Of a DNA stretch of 64,000 nucleotides, positions 8,515 to 16,640 are shown one piece after another. Each line of letters begins with the position of its first letter. Position 1 is the stretch's first letter. Source of the DNA: Thermoplasmata archaeon (GTDB lineage Archaea > Thermoplasmatota > Thermoplasmata > Methanomassiliicoccales > Methanomethylophilaceae). The stretch lies in contig SUSY01000002.1 of NCBI GenBank assembly GCA_015063185.1, forward strand, positions 19,222-83,221, given 5' to 3'. The position numbers were made by a program, and so were the translations under genes. The notes under the pieces are model-generated. The model saw only the letters and a program-made list of their open reading frames with translations, ran no database searches and was not told the origin of the DNA.

Positions 8515-9588
8515 TTAGGTCATCAATTCATTGAACGTCTCGTCCTTAAGTGCGTTCTTGAGTTCCAATGCTATCCTTGCACCAGTACTTAATCCAGGAT
8601 AGATCAGGTCAGCATATGGTGAACCGGAAATGAACGGATTGGAACCTGCAACGATCCTCGTGGAGATCTCGAACACTTTGAACTCAAGCTTATCTGTGAC
8701 AACAGTCTCGAGACAGAACGGCCCCCACATTCCTCCAAAGAGCTCATAGGAACGGTTGACGACCTTCTCGGCCATCTCGAACGCTTTGGGAAGCAAGGAC
8801 TCCCTGATAACGACTGGAACATTACCAGTGACAACGAAAGAGGGATTGAATCCATATTTCCTCGCATCCTCAATCGATCCGAGTTTGTACATCTCATCGA
8901 TGTTGGTCTCATCCCTTCTGTCTATGGACAGGAGTTCGATTGAACCGCCATGCTTGATGCGATAGCCATCGGTCTTGTTAGGCGCATAGAAGAAGTGCAG
9001 GTAGTACCTGGTTCCGAGGCAGTACTCCTGGATGGTGTATGGCTGGGTATTGTCGATGGACATCTTGAAATCTGGATAATCCTTGGCGATGAAGAATCCC
9101 CTTCCACCCTTGGCTCCATGGTACTTGACCATTACTGGCTCATTGATCTCCCTAGGATCAGCGAAAAGACGGGGCATGGTAACTCCAGCAGAGGTAATCC
9201 ATTCCCTCTGCATCCCCCTATCGGACTCCCATCCAAGCACTGCACGGTTCCCGTAGGATGGGACCTCGTAGTTACCAAACCTCTCGGGACCCATGTATTC
9301 GACGAACGAGCCATGAGGGATCAGAACGACATTCTTCTCGTGAAGTTCGTCAACTCTGGACTCCATGTCCTCGAAATTCTTGTACCTGATGATCTCATCG
9401 GGCTTTGCAAGAGGGAAGGCGTCATAGTATCTCGTATCGTGAGATATCGTGAGACCCAATGTCTTGAAGCCGAGTTTCCTTGCGCCATGGAAAATCTGCA
9501 ACGAAGAGTGCGAACACATCGTTGCGAGCGTTATGTCCTCGGGATCATATCCGCTCAGAATAGCATCGATCTTGTTCTTGGGAACCAT
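8515..9588 (-). CDS. purP: FAICAR synthetase, formate-dependent (PurP)
   Basis: A 357-residue ATP-grasp ligase that formylates AICAR to FAICAR using formate and ATP, the archaeal replacement for the transformylase half of PurH. It starts with the family's IDAILSGYDPEDITLATMCSH-like segment and has LIPHGSFVEYMG, VKYHGAKGGRGFFIAKD (ATP-binding glycine loop), LGTRYYLHFFY, and the metal/ATP-site end FKVFEISTRIVAGSN. It is separated from purSLQ by about 16 kb. A TTTATAA box lies 20-26 bases before the ATG, so the mRNA is probably leaderless. Confidence 0.95.
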   Translation of the reverse strand: MVPKNKIDAILSGYDPEDITLATMCSHSSLQIFHGARKLGFKTLGLTISHDTRYYDAFPLAKPDEIIRYKNFEDMESRVDELHEKNVVLIPHGSFVEYMGPERFGNYEVPSYGNRAVLGWESDRGMQREWITSAGVTMPRLFADPREINEPVMVKYHGAKGGRGFFIAKDYPDFKMSIDNTQPYTIQEYCLGTRYYLHFFYAPNKTDGYRIKHGGSIELLSIDRRDETNIDEMYKLGSIEDARKYGFNPSFVVTGNVPVVIRESLLPKAFEMAEKVVNRSYELFGGMWGPFCLETVVTDKLEFKVFEISTRIVAGSNPFISGSPYADLIYPGLSTGARIALELKNALKDETFNELMT

Positions 9589-9604
9589 AACGTCTTATTG
9601 GTTT

Positions 9605-9647
9605 CCGTTATAAAGGTTCTTCGCTGGGTCACACGCACTGCGATTGT
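9605..9647 (-). promoter_or_regulatory. purP promoter with upstream ACACGC element
   Basis: CCTTTATAACGG on the minus strand places the start site at or next to the purP ATG. About 17 bases further upstream is ACACGCACTGCGATTGT, which keeps ACACGC, GCG and TGT of the purS palindrome but is one base shorter and imperfect. It could be a weak or diverged copy of the same operator, here upstream of the TATA box. Confidence 0.4.
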
Positions 9648-9673
9648 ATCTTACACATAATTTTCCGCAATAT

Positions 9674-9701
9674 TCATCGGAAACCCCAGTGGTTCCGATG
9701 A
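9674..9701. repeat. Perfect 9-bp inverted repeat between purP and RPA
   Basis: TCATCGGAA (9674-9682) and TTCCGATGA (9693-9701) are exact reverse complements around a ten-base spacer. The 341-base region between the divergent purP and RPA genes otherwise holds both promoters. For RPA these are a TATA-like TTCTAAATAC near 9867 and the ribosome site AAGGAGG near 9915. The repeat is too far from either start for a simple operator and may be a bidirectional structural or regulatory element. Confidence 0.45.
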
Positions 9702-9929
9702 GTATCGGGATCACTTAATGCATAATTGTGACCGTGTCGCCCCTTACTCCGAGTTGCCTGAAAGTGCCAGTGTCAAAATTGGTCCGACATGGTAACACCA
9801 TATGGAAACTATTTACATCTGGCACATCGTCCATAACACACACCTATTGTGCATACGCCGAGGGTTCTAAATACGGACATCCCATTGCGAATGACGCTCC
9901 GGTAGATCACCTACCAAGGAGGCGAGCCA

Positions 9930-11291
9930 ATGGATACAGAAAAACTAACACCTCTTATCGAAGAACTAAAACAGGTGCTCCAAGACAAGGCTACGGAAGA
10001 AGACATCGTCAAGGAACTCAAGATGTTCCTTGAGGAATATGCCGTAGGTGTGGAACCGGCAAAGCGTGCAATCATCAAGAAATACGGAGGGTCCGTGCCA
10101 TCTGCACAGAACACCGGTTTCGTCACAGGCAACGCAGTCTCCAAGAAGATCGGTGAACTCACAGGAATGGAGCAGAACGTCGATATCCTTGCGAAGATCG
10201 TTTTCAGCGAACAGAAGGTCGTAAGGATCAAGGGTGTCGAACGCGAGATCGTATCCGGAATCATCGGAGACAGTACCGGAACCGCATCCTTCACCGTCTG
10301 GGATGGATCCAATCATGGCGACATCGCAAAAGGACAGATCTGGCTCTTCAGAAATGCATACACCAAACGCTGGAACGACCGTATCCAGGTCAATATGGGA
10401 AAGAACTGCATCTTCAACAAGAAGGACGAACTCGCGGACGACCCATCCATGCAACTTGCCGAGAGGCCCATCTCCTACTCATCCTCTGTCGCCAAGATTG
10501 CGGATCTCAGAGAAGGTATCGGAAACGTCTCCGTCACCGGAAAGATTGTCTCCGTCGAAGCCAGGAACATAACGGTCAAAGGAGAACCCAGAGTAGTGTT
10601 CTCCGGCATCATCGCCGATGAGACTGGAAAGGTACAGTTCTCTGCATGGAACGATTTCGGACTCTCGAGTGGGGACAGTGTCTCCATCAAGAACGCATAC
10701 GTCCGCTCGTGGAACGGCATCCCCCAACTCAATTTTGGTGATAAGGCCGAGGTCAACAAGGTCGACGATACGTTCGGTGACCTATCCGCTGCATTGGCCA
10801 ACAGGAAGACGATTGGTGAGATCCTGAAATCCGGCGGAGGAATGGACATCGAGACCTCCGGAACAGTCATAGAATTACAGAAGAACAGTGGCCTCATCAG
10901 GAGGTGCCCCCAATGCAACCGCTCCACCATCAATGGCGAGTGTCAGATGCATGGAACCGTCGAACCTACCGATGATCTGAGAATGAAGATCACAATCGAT
11001 GACGGGACCGGCGCAATCAGCGCTATCGTCGGTCGTGAACTTACCGAGAAGCTTACCGCCATCACACTGAACGTAGCACTGGATCTCTCCAAGGCTAGAG
11101 GCGAGAGCGAGATCATATCCAAATCTATCGCGGAAAGGGTCGTCATGAAACACATCTCCGTGCGTGGTAACGTCATGAAGAAGGAGGACTACGGACCAAT
11201 GATGATTGTCAAGGATGCTTCGTTCGATGAGGTAGATGTCAAGAGCGGTGCAGAGGAACTCCTCGCAAAGGTCGAGGAGGTGATCCAGTGA
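9930..11291 (+). CDS. Replication protein A large subunit (multi-OB, zinc finger)
   Basis: A 453-residue single-stranded-DNA-binding protein used in replication, repair and recombination. The N-terminal helices are followed by at least three OB folds, at about residues 85-170 (IVSGIIGDSTGTASFTVWD), 185-275 (RVVFSGIIADETGKVQFSAWN) and 300-430 (RMKITIDDGTGAISAIVG). Inside the third, CPQCNRSTINGECQMHG gives a CxxC-x8-CxxH zinc site as in RPA70-like subunits. A strong AAGGAGG lies about nine bases before the ATG. The next gene starts on GTGA overlapping its stop, the conserved archaeal pairing with an RPA-associated protein. Confidence 0.93.
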   Translation: MDTEKLTPLIEELKQVLQDKATEEDIVKELKMFLEEYAVGVEPAKRAIIKKYGGSVPSAQNTGFVTGNAVSKKIGELTGMEQNVDILAKIVFSEQKVVRIKGVEREIVSGIIGDSTGTASFTVWDGSNHGDIAKGQIWLFRNAYTKRWNDRIQVNMGKNCIFNKKDELADDPSMQLAERPISYSSSVAKIADLREGIGNVSVTGKIVSVEARNITVKGEPRVVFSGIIADETGKVQFSAWNDFGLSSGDSVSIKNAYVRSWNGIPQLNFGDKAEVNKVDDTFGDLSAALANRKTIGEILKSGGGMDIETSGTVIELQKNSGLIRRCPQCNRSTINGECQMHGTVEPTDDLRMKITIDDGTGAISAIVGRELTEKLTAITLNVALDLSKARGESEIISKSIAERVVMKHISVRGNVMKKEDYGPMMIVKDASFDEVDVKSGAEELLAKVEEVIQ

Positions 11292-12241
11292 GCGGAAGGG
11301 AAACTGCATGGAGGATATTCGCAAAGGAGCTCAATGCATCCTCCCTAGAGAAGAGGGGAACGGAGGAGATGTCCCCATCCTATGTGATTACTCCCCTTGG
11401 AACCATGGTCAACAGGGTGCTCCTCGCAGGAGTGCTCGTAGAGAAAGAGAATACCGGTACCGAAGAGGAGCCCATGTGGAGAGCCAGAATACAGGACATC
11501 AACGGTAACTTCTTCCTCAATGTCGGAAGATTCCAACCCGAGGCCGCGGCTGCCATGGCCGATTTGGAAGCACCCTCGTACGTAGCAGTCATCGGTAAGA
11601 TCAGGACGTACTCCCCCGAAGAAGGAAAGGTGTATATCTCCATCAGGCCCGAACGCATCGTCCGCATCGAGGAGAAGGACAGGAACCTCTGGCTTTTGGA
11701 AGCCGCACAATGCATGTGGGACCGTCTCCTCAAGGTACGCGAAGCGGTCAAAGATCCAGAAGCAGGACCCAGTGACCTCATAGCGAAGGGATTCACCCAA
11801 CAGGAGGCCGAGGGAATCTGTATGGCATTGGACCACTATGGAAATCCCGAATCCACCGTATATCTGAAGACGCTTCAGTCCGCACTAAGGAAATTGCTTC
11901 CTGACAACGATGTCGACTTCGGACTTCCCGAGGACATCGGAGAATATCCCGACGAGATGGATGATGAAGTCATGGATACCCCCGTCACTCAATCGTCACC
12001 AACACCCCAATCCGAACCCACGACAATAAACGACAGTGGAATGGATAAGGAAGAGATCATTCTCGGATTCATCGACAGGTTGGATCCGGGGGGTTCCGCG
12101 AAGGGTGCACCAAGGGATGAGATCGAAAGACTTGCCGCGGAGGAAGGTATCTCAGCCAACGAGGTGGAGGAACTGTCCGATTCATTGATGGACAAGGGCC
12201 TCATCTATGAACCCAATCTGGGATACCTTAGAAAGATCTGA
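11288..12241 (+). CDS. RPA-associated OB-fold protein (COG3390 type)
   Basis: A 317-residue partner of RPA. Residues 1-120 form an OB-fold domain (NRVLLAGVLVEKEN, RARIQDINGNFFLNVGRF, VAVIGKIRTY). An acidic and Ser/Thr/Pro-rich linker follows near residues 215-250, and the last 65 residues look like a winged helix (DEIERLAAEEGISANEVEELSDSLMDKGLIYEP), as in RPA32. It starts with GTG overlapping the RPA stop by four bases. The combination matches the rpa-operon protein of euryarchaea, which probably assembles with the large subunit on single-stranded DNA. Confidence 0.88.
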   Translation: MSGRETAWRIFAKELNASSLEKRGTEEMSPSYVITPLGTMVNRVLLAGVLVEKENTGTEEEPMWRARIQDINGNFFLNVGRFQPEAAAAMADLEAPSYVAVIGKIRTYSPEEGKVYISIRPERIVRIEEKDRNLWLLEAAQCMWDRLLKVREAVKDPEAGPSDLIAKGFTQQEAEGICMALDHYGNPESTVYLKTLQSALRKLLPDNDVDFGLPEDIGEYPDEMDDEVMDTPVTQSSPTPQSEPTTINDSGMDKEEIILGFIDRLDPGGSAKGAPRDEIERLAAEEGISANEVEELSDSLMDKGLIYEPNLGYLRKI

Positions 12242-12253
12242 TTTGGGAAAACA

Positions 12254-12285
12254 GGGGCCGAAGGCCCCATCTTTCATTGTTTTTA
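12254..12285. terminator. Hairpin terminator between convergent genes
   Basis: GGGGCC-GAA-GGCCCC (12254-12268) is followed by a T-rich ATCTTTCATTGTTTTT on the plus strand and lies between the RPA operon and the convergent zinc-ribbon gene, which ends at 12294. Confidence 0.6.
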
Positions 12286-12293
12286 AAATTTAA

Positions 12294-12896
12294 TCAATCG
12301 GTAAAGAATCTCTTCGACGAATAGATCAGGTACGCGACGAGGAGACCGATAAGCAAAGAGAAGATTCCCGACATGGCTCCACTGGTAACGGGCGCAAGAC
12401 AACATCCAATGAAGTACACCACTGCAGAAAGAACGCATAATGCGACCGCGTACTTGTGACCCTTGCGCTTGAAACAAAGGAATGCACTGATTCCCGCGAG
12501 GATTGCGGATACCACACCGGTAAGTCCGAGAACGAACATCTCGTTGAGGAACTGTTCCTTGGTCACAGTGACGCCCAGGGAATCGTAGAAGATCTCGGAA
12601 AGCGTCATACCGGAGGACTCCAACAGGATCTGGTCAAGGGTATCGTACATCTCGGAATTGAAAGTCAACAAAGATGCGGACGAAAAGAGTTCCAAAACTG
12701 CATAGAGCACCAACATTACGAAAGCAACGAGGAATGCACCGGACATCGGCGTCTTACCCCCATAGTTCGCATAGGAGTGGTACTGTTGCTGTGCGGCCTC
12801 CTGCTTGAGTACGGTACCACACGCAGGACAGTACACTGCATCCGATTTCAGATTCTCCCCGCAATGCGGACAGAATCCGTAATTCTCATCTACCAT
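12294..12896 (-). CDS. Zinc-ribbon membrane protein
   Basis: About 200 residues. An N-terminal zinc ribbon (FCPHCGENLKSDAVYCPACG, two CxxC knuckles) is joined by a polar QQQYHSYANYGG linker to four hydrophobic segments, between which lies an extracytoplasmic-looking acidic loop. The function is unknown; such zinc_ribbon_2 membrane proteins are common accessory proteins in archaea. The ORF track runs up to 13295, but that part is antisense to the GPN gene. I chose ATG 12896 because a TTAATATG box lies about 25 bases upstream (leaderless); ATG 12920 is an alternative. Confidence 0.65.
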   Translation of the reverse strand: MVDENYGFCPHCGENLKSDAVYCPACGTVLKQEAAQQQYHSYANYGGKTPMSGAFLVAFVMLVLYAVLELFSSASLLTFNSEMYDTLDQILLESSGMTLSEIFYDSLGVTVTKEQFLNEMFVLGLTGVVSAILAGISAFLCFKRKGHKYAVALCVLSAVVYFIGCCLAPVTSGAMSGIFSLLIGLLVAYLIYSSKRFFTD

Positions 12897-12977
12897 ACAG
12901 AGATAGACATACTGTTCCATATTAAGAGTTACGTACGATTCACAAGAACCATATCCCTGTACGGTATCGGTGAAGAC

Positions 12978-13745
12978 ATGAGGTTCATCTACTTCGTCGG
13001 AACGGCAGGAAGCGGCAAAAGTACATTGGTTCAAGCATACAAGGAATGGCTTGACTACAATGGAATAGACGCAATCACCGTCAATCTCGATCCGGGAAGT
13101 GATATGATCCCATACACTGCCGACATCGATATCAGAGAATGGATCAATCTGCAAGAGGTCATGGATGAATACAATCTCGGACCCAACGGTGCACAGATTG
13201 TCGCGGCGGACCTCATGGCCGTCAATGTCGACAAACTGGTAGATGCAGTCTCTGAATACAAGACAAAGTATGTTCTCATCGATACACCCGGGCAACTAGA
13301 ACTCTTCGCATTCAGAGAGTCGTCCGTAAGACTCGTGGAAGCGTTGGGTAAGAACAAATCCATGATCGTGTACACCTCCGACCCATTGTTGTACAGAAGC
13401 CCCAACGGATTCGTATCCGGAATGATGCTGGGCATGTTGGTACAATACAGACTTCAGCTTCCCATCATCAACCTTCTGACAAAATCTGATGTACTTACAG
13501 AGGAGGAGAGGGAAAGACTGGTACAGTGGTTCTCTGACCCCAACGCATTGTACGGGGATCTCCTAGATGATGATGCCGACCCCACCGGCGTAGTAGGGAT
13601 GGAACTGTTCAGGACTATGGAGAATGTCGGAGTGTTCGGAGATATGAGGGCCGTATCCGCAAAAGAGGGCGAGGGCATGGAAGAAATCTATGGTGCCTCA
13701 CAGCTTTCATTCTTCGGTGGAGAGGATCCAGACGACATAATGTGA
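12978..13745 (+). CDS. GPN-loop GTPase
   Basis: A 255-residue GTPase of the GPN/XAB1 family. Eukaryotic members help assemble RNA polymerase II; the archaeal role is unsettled. It shows P-loop GTAGSGKST at the N-terminus, the family's GPN tripeptide within YNLGPNGAQ, switch DTPGQLELFAF, and the base-specificity motif NLLTKSDVL. The ATG at 12978 is in frame within the longer track ORF, carries GGTGA eight bases upstream, and puts the P-loop at residue 8 as usual. It is divergent from the zinc-ribbon membrane gene and convergent with PAN. Confidence 0.92.
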   Translation: MRFIYFVGTAGSGKSTLVQAYKEWLDYNGIDAITVNLDPGSDMIPYTADIDIREWINLQEVMDEYNLGPNGAQIVAADLMAVNVDKLVDAVSEYKTKYVLIDTPGQLELFAFRESSVRLVEALGKNKSMIVYTSDPLLYRSPNGFVSGMMLGMLVQYRLQLPIINLLTKSDVLTEEERERLVQWFSDPNALYGDLLDDDADPTGVVGMELFRTMENVGVFGDMRAVSAKEGEGMEEIYGASQLSFFGGEDPDDIM

Positions 13746-13772
13746 ACGGTATCAGAACTGTACGAGAGGGTG

Positions 13773-13803
13773 GTGCCCATGGGGCACGATCCTCCCGATT
13801 TTT
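13773..13803. terminator. Hairpin between GPN GTPase and PAN
   Basis: GTGCCC-ATG-GGGCAC (13773-13787) is flanked by GAGGG/CCTCCC and followed on the plus strand by GATTTTT. It sits in the 75-base gap between two convergent genes and probably serves as a shared terminator. Confidence 0.55.
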
Positions 13804-13820
13804 CAAAACATTTTACTGGG

Positions 13821-15041
13821 TCATCCGAACATGTGTGTCGGGACCTGCTTTACCTTGTTCCTTCCAGATTCCAGAACCTTGGTCTTCGCCTTGAGGAAGT
13901 CATCCAGGTGAACGATGTCCCTTCCATCCCTGATTGCGAGCATACCTGCTTCAGTACAGATTGATTTGATCTCCGCACCGGACGCACCATCGGAGATCTC
14001 GGCAAGCTTCTTGGGTATGACATCCTCTTCGACATTCATACGTGAGAGGTGTATCTTGAAAATGTCGGAACGAGCATCCACATCCGGCAGTCCAACCTCG
14101 ACGATACGATCGAATCTTCCGGGCCTGAGGAGCGCATCATCCAGGATATCTGGCCTATTGGTGGCTCCGATGATCTTGACATTACTCATCGGTGTGAATC
14201 CGTCCAATTCGGACAGGAGCTGCATGAGGGTCCTCTGAACCTCACGGTCTCCGGATGTGGTGACATCCAGCCTCTTTGCACCGACGGAGTCCAACTCATC
14301 GATGAATATGATACTGGGGGCCTTCTCCTTGGCAAGTTCGAACAGCTCACGGACGAGTCTTGCTCCCTCTCCGATATACTTCTGTACCAATTCCGAACCG
14401 ACCAATCTGATGAAGGTCGCATCGGTGGCATTGGCGACGGCCTTTGCCATGAGAGTCTTACCTGTTCCGGGCGGACCTACGAGGAGAACCCCCTTAGGCG
14501 GTTCGATTCCGACCTTCTCGTAGAGTTCGGGCCTGAGGAGAGGATCCTCGACAGCTTCACGAAGTTCGAGCATCTGGGTCTTAAGGCCACCAATATCCTC
14601 GTAGGTGACCTTGGGCTTCTCCATAATCTCCGCACCACTAACTACTGGATCGAACGGTGAGGGTAGGACCTGCATGAGTGCCAGAGTCTGTTTGTTGAGC
14701 GCTACTCTCGCCCCAACGACGAGATCTTCCGTAGGGCAGTATTCGGATACTGTGACCACAAAGTCCGGTCCGGTCGAACTCTTGACGAGCACGCGGTTGT
14801 CCGGAAGGAGATCACGGAGCGTCGCGACGATGAGTGGAGGTGCCTTGATCCTTTCAAGTTCACTTCTGAGTCTGGCAAGGTCCTTCTGAACCCTGTAGAG
14901 TTCGCCTTCGGAATGACGCTTGTCGTTCTCTGCGGCCTGGAGGTCCTCCATGAGCCTGACATTCTTCTCTTCGAGACTCCTGATCTGTTCTCTGAGCTCG
15001 AATTCGGTCTCACCTACTCCGGTATTCTCGCTTTCTGTCAC
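13821..15041 (-). CDS. pan: Proteasome-activating nucleotidase PAN
   Basis: A 406-residue AAA ATPase that unfolds substrates and feeds them to the 20S proteasome. An N-terminal coiled coil (residues 12-65, ELREQIRSLEEKNVRLMEDL) is followed by the OB domain. Then come the AAA core with Walker A GPPGTGKT (189-196), Walker B IIFIDELD (244-251) and arginine fingers in LLRPGRFDR. The last residues read THMFG, so the usual HbYX docking motif appears as M-F-G, with Phe in place of Tyr. I chose GTG 15041 over GTG 15056 because TTAAAA lies about 25-30 bases upstream, as for a leaderless mRNA. Confidence 0.93.
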   Translation of the reverse strand: MTESENTGVGETEFELREQIRSLEEKNVRLMEDLQAAENDKRHSEGELYRVQKDLARLRSELERIKAPPLIVATLRDLLPDNRVLVKSSTGPDFVVTVSEYCPTEDLVVGARVALNKQTLALMQVLPSPFDPVVSGAEIMEKPKVTYEDIGGLKTQMLELREAVEDPLLRPELYEKVGIEPPKGVLLVGPPGTGKTLMAKAVANATDATFIRLVGSELVQKYIGEGARLVRELFELAKEKAPSIIFIDELDSVGAKRLDVTTSGDREVQRTLMQLLSELDGFTPMSNVKIIGATNRPDILDDALLRPGRFDRIVEVGLPDVDARSDIFKIHLSRMNVEEDVIPKKLAEISDGASGAEIKSICTEAGMLAIRDGRDIVHLDDFLKAKTKVLESGRNKVKQVPTHMFG

Positions 15042-15073
15042 GATACACTCTATCACGCACGTGGTTTTTAAGG
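15041..15073 (-). promoter_or_regulatory. PAN promoter with ACGTGCGTG element
   Basis: The minus strand reads CCTTAAAAAC (TATA-like) and then ACGTGCGTG (15054-15062) before the likely leaderless GTG start. The identical nonamer occupies the same position in the promoter of the vWA operon near 49045. Confidence 0.4.
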
Positions 15074-15226
15074 CTTAGCCAAAATACATCCCTCCGACGG
15101 ATGATTCATGGACACCCTCTCAATGAGCCCAACATCGATTCGAACTCCGCGATAATCGGAAAACGATCGGTCTGGGTCTCGGAAATCTGTCAAGATTTAT
15201 ATCCCACATACATCTTAGGATGCCGT

Positions 15227-15727
15227 ATGATATGTGAAATGTGCGGTAAGGACGTGCCTTCCACCAGAACGGTGTACATCGAGGGCACCAGCTTGAGCGT
15301 CTGTCCTAACTGCGCCAAATTCGGCGATGAGAGCAGGAACGCCAGAGGCAGCGGCGCAGCTGCAGGACCATCCTCCGCGATCCTCCAGCAGAGGCTCGAG
15401 AGACGCGAGAGGCGTATGAACCCCAAGAACCTCTATGCCGACGGAAGGGACCGTATCCAACTGGTCATCGGATACGGAGATGTCATCAAGGAAGCGCGTG
15501 AGGCCAAGGGCATGGACATCGAGAAGTTCGCCGCATCCATCGGTGAGAAGAAAGGTATCATCGCCAAAGTGGAGGCGGAGGACCTGACACCGGACGACAA
15601 ACTCATCAAGAAGGTCGAGAAGGCCCTCGGAATCAAGCTCACCGAGGTCGTCCAGAGCGGTGGCTCGATCGGTGGAGGAGTCAACAACAAAACGATGACC
15701 CTCGCCAACTTCATCAAGAAAGAGTGA
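15227..15727 (+). CDS. mbf1: Archaeal multiprotein bridging factor 1 (zinc ribbon-HTH)
   Basis: A 166-residue aMBF1. The N-terminal zinc ribbon MICEMCGKDVPS ... VCPNCAKFG is followed by a basic, low-complexity linker and a C-terminal Cro-type helix-turn-helix (DVIKEAREAKGMDIEKFAASIGEKKGIIAKVEAEDLTP). Archaeal MBF1 associates with ribosomes and may couple transcription and translation. I place the start at ATG 15227 because the zinc ribbon begins there and a TTTATATCC box lies about 30 bases upstream; the upstream 42 residues of the track ORF lack any family match. It is divergent from PAN. Confidence 0.9.
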   Translation: MICEMCGKDVPSTRTVYIEGTSLSVCPNCAKFGDESRNARGSGAAAGPSSAILQQRLERRERRMNPKNLYADGRDRIQLVIGYGDVIKEAREAKGMDIEKFAASIGEKKGIIAKVEAEDLTPDDKLIKKVEKALGIKLTEVVQSGGSIGGGVNNKTMTLANFIKKE

Positions 15728-15733
15728 AGAAAC

Positions 15734-16276
15734 TCATTTCCTCCTCACGGACTCGTACACACGGCCCGTGAGGTCGGATACGTCCGCACCGTTGTCCCTG
15801 AGGACATAAAGTGCGGCGGCTTCTATGAATATACCCAACTTCCTGGAAAGACTGTTGCTCTGACCCATGAAGTCCTTGCGTTGCATACCAGCGTCCACCG
15901 CCCTCTGCATCAGGATGGGCATCAGGTCCTCTGACGAAGAATCGTCCGCTTTGGGTTCGATCTCCTGGGCCGATTTAGATACGGAAGCGGGTGCGAGAGG
16001 TACATTTCCTGACACACAGGATGCAACGAGGTCCTTACTCGGCCTGTATGCGACAGGCACATCCACCTCCGATACATCGAATGCGGCACGGATCATGTCA
16101 CCGGAACGCTCCAAAAGACCCTGGGACAACATCTCTCTGAGAACGGCCTTAGCATCAGAGTAACTCATCCAACGGAGGTCCATCGACATTCCCATCAGTA
16201 TGAGGTTCTCCGTGAAAACCGTCTTTCCCCTGTTACGTACGAACGCACAGAGGCAGAGCTTGAGGTTGTCTTCCAT
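15734..16276 (-). CDS. DUF2240 archaeal protein, winged-helix-like
   Basis: A 180-residue soluble protein of an archaea-only family without a known function. The family pattern is visible in the N-terminal half: FVRNRGKTVFTENLILMGMSMDLRWMSYSDAKAVLREMLSQGLLERSGDMIRAAFDVSEVDVPVAYRPSKD. This looks like a winged helix followed by a short strand. The middle is a low-complexity linker and the C-terminal 60 residues are helical. It converges on MBF1 with six bases between stops. A DNA- or RNA-binding role is only a guess from the fold. Confidence 0.75.
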   Translation of the reverse strand: MEDNLKLCLCAFVRNRGKTVFTENLILMGMSMDLRWMSYSDAKAVLREMLSQGLLERSGDMIRAAFDVSEVDVPVAYRPSKDLVASCVSGNVPLAPASVSKSAQEIEPKADDSSSEDLMPILMQRAVDAGMQRKDFMGQSNSLSRKLGIFIEAAALYVLRDNGADVSDLTGRVYESVRRK

Positions 16277-16397
16277 GGATACCCGAATGAGAGGAACCTA
16301 TTTGGCTCTTATGTGACATCGACAGATGGGCATGTCGTTGGGGACAGTATGCGTTCATCCTTAGAATATAGGAGAGGAGAACCCAGAATGGACGAAA

Positions 16398-16448
16398 GCT
16401 TTATAACTAACACCCTAATACCCGAGATTACTCCAAACAGGTGATACG
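16398..16448 (+). promoter_or_regulatory. RpoK-S2 promoter and ribosome site
   Basis: GCTTTATAAC at 16398-16407 is a good TATA box, and CAGGTGAT about four to six bases before the rpoK ATG is a clear ribosome-binding site, implying a short leader. This contrasts with the leaderless starts seen at many single genes here. Confidence 0.55.
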
Positions 16449-16625
16449 ATGAAGTACACTAGATTCGAAAAGGCAAGGATTGTCGGCGCCAGGGCACTGC
16501 AGATCGCACTCGGTGCACCCATTCTCGTGGATTATCCAGTCGAGATGATCGATCCTGTCGATATCGCTATGTTGGAATATGACGAGGAAATCGTTCCGAT
16601 TTCCGTCAACTATGAAACTAACTGA
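16449..16625 (+). CDS. rpoK: DNA-directed RNA polymerase subunit K
   Basis: A 58-residue protein too short for the ORF track. RpoK (Rpb6/omega homologue) wraps the largest RNA polymerase subunit and stabilises the enzyme. The translation [20 protein letters not shown] followed by LGAPILVD contains the invariant [15 protein letters not shown] core, and the C-terminus (EEIVPISV) completes the short archaeal form. A strong ribosome site precedes it, and the S2 gene starts 15 bases after its stop, the conserved archaeal rpoK-rps2 order (an intervening enolase gene, seen in some archaea, is absent). Confidence 0.95.
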   Translation: MKYTRFEKARIVGARALQIALGAPILVDYPVEMIDPVDIAMLEYDEEIVPISVNYETN

Positions 16626-16640
16626 GATTGAGGTTTTGTT

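Noticed and set aside
12897-13295. N-terminal extension of the zinc-ribbon membrane ORF
   Set aside because: The extension is antisense to the well-supported GPN GTPase; the zinc ribbon starts at the chosen ATG.
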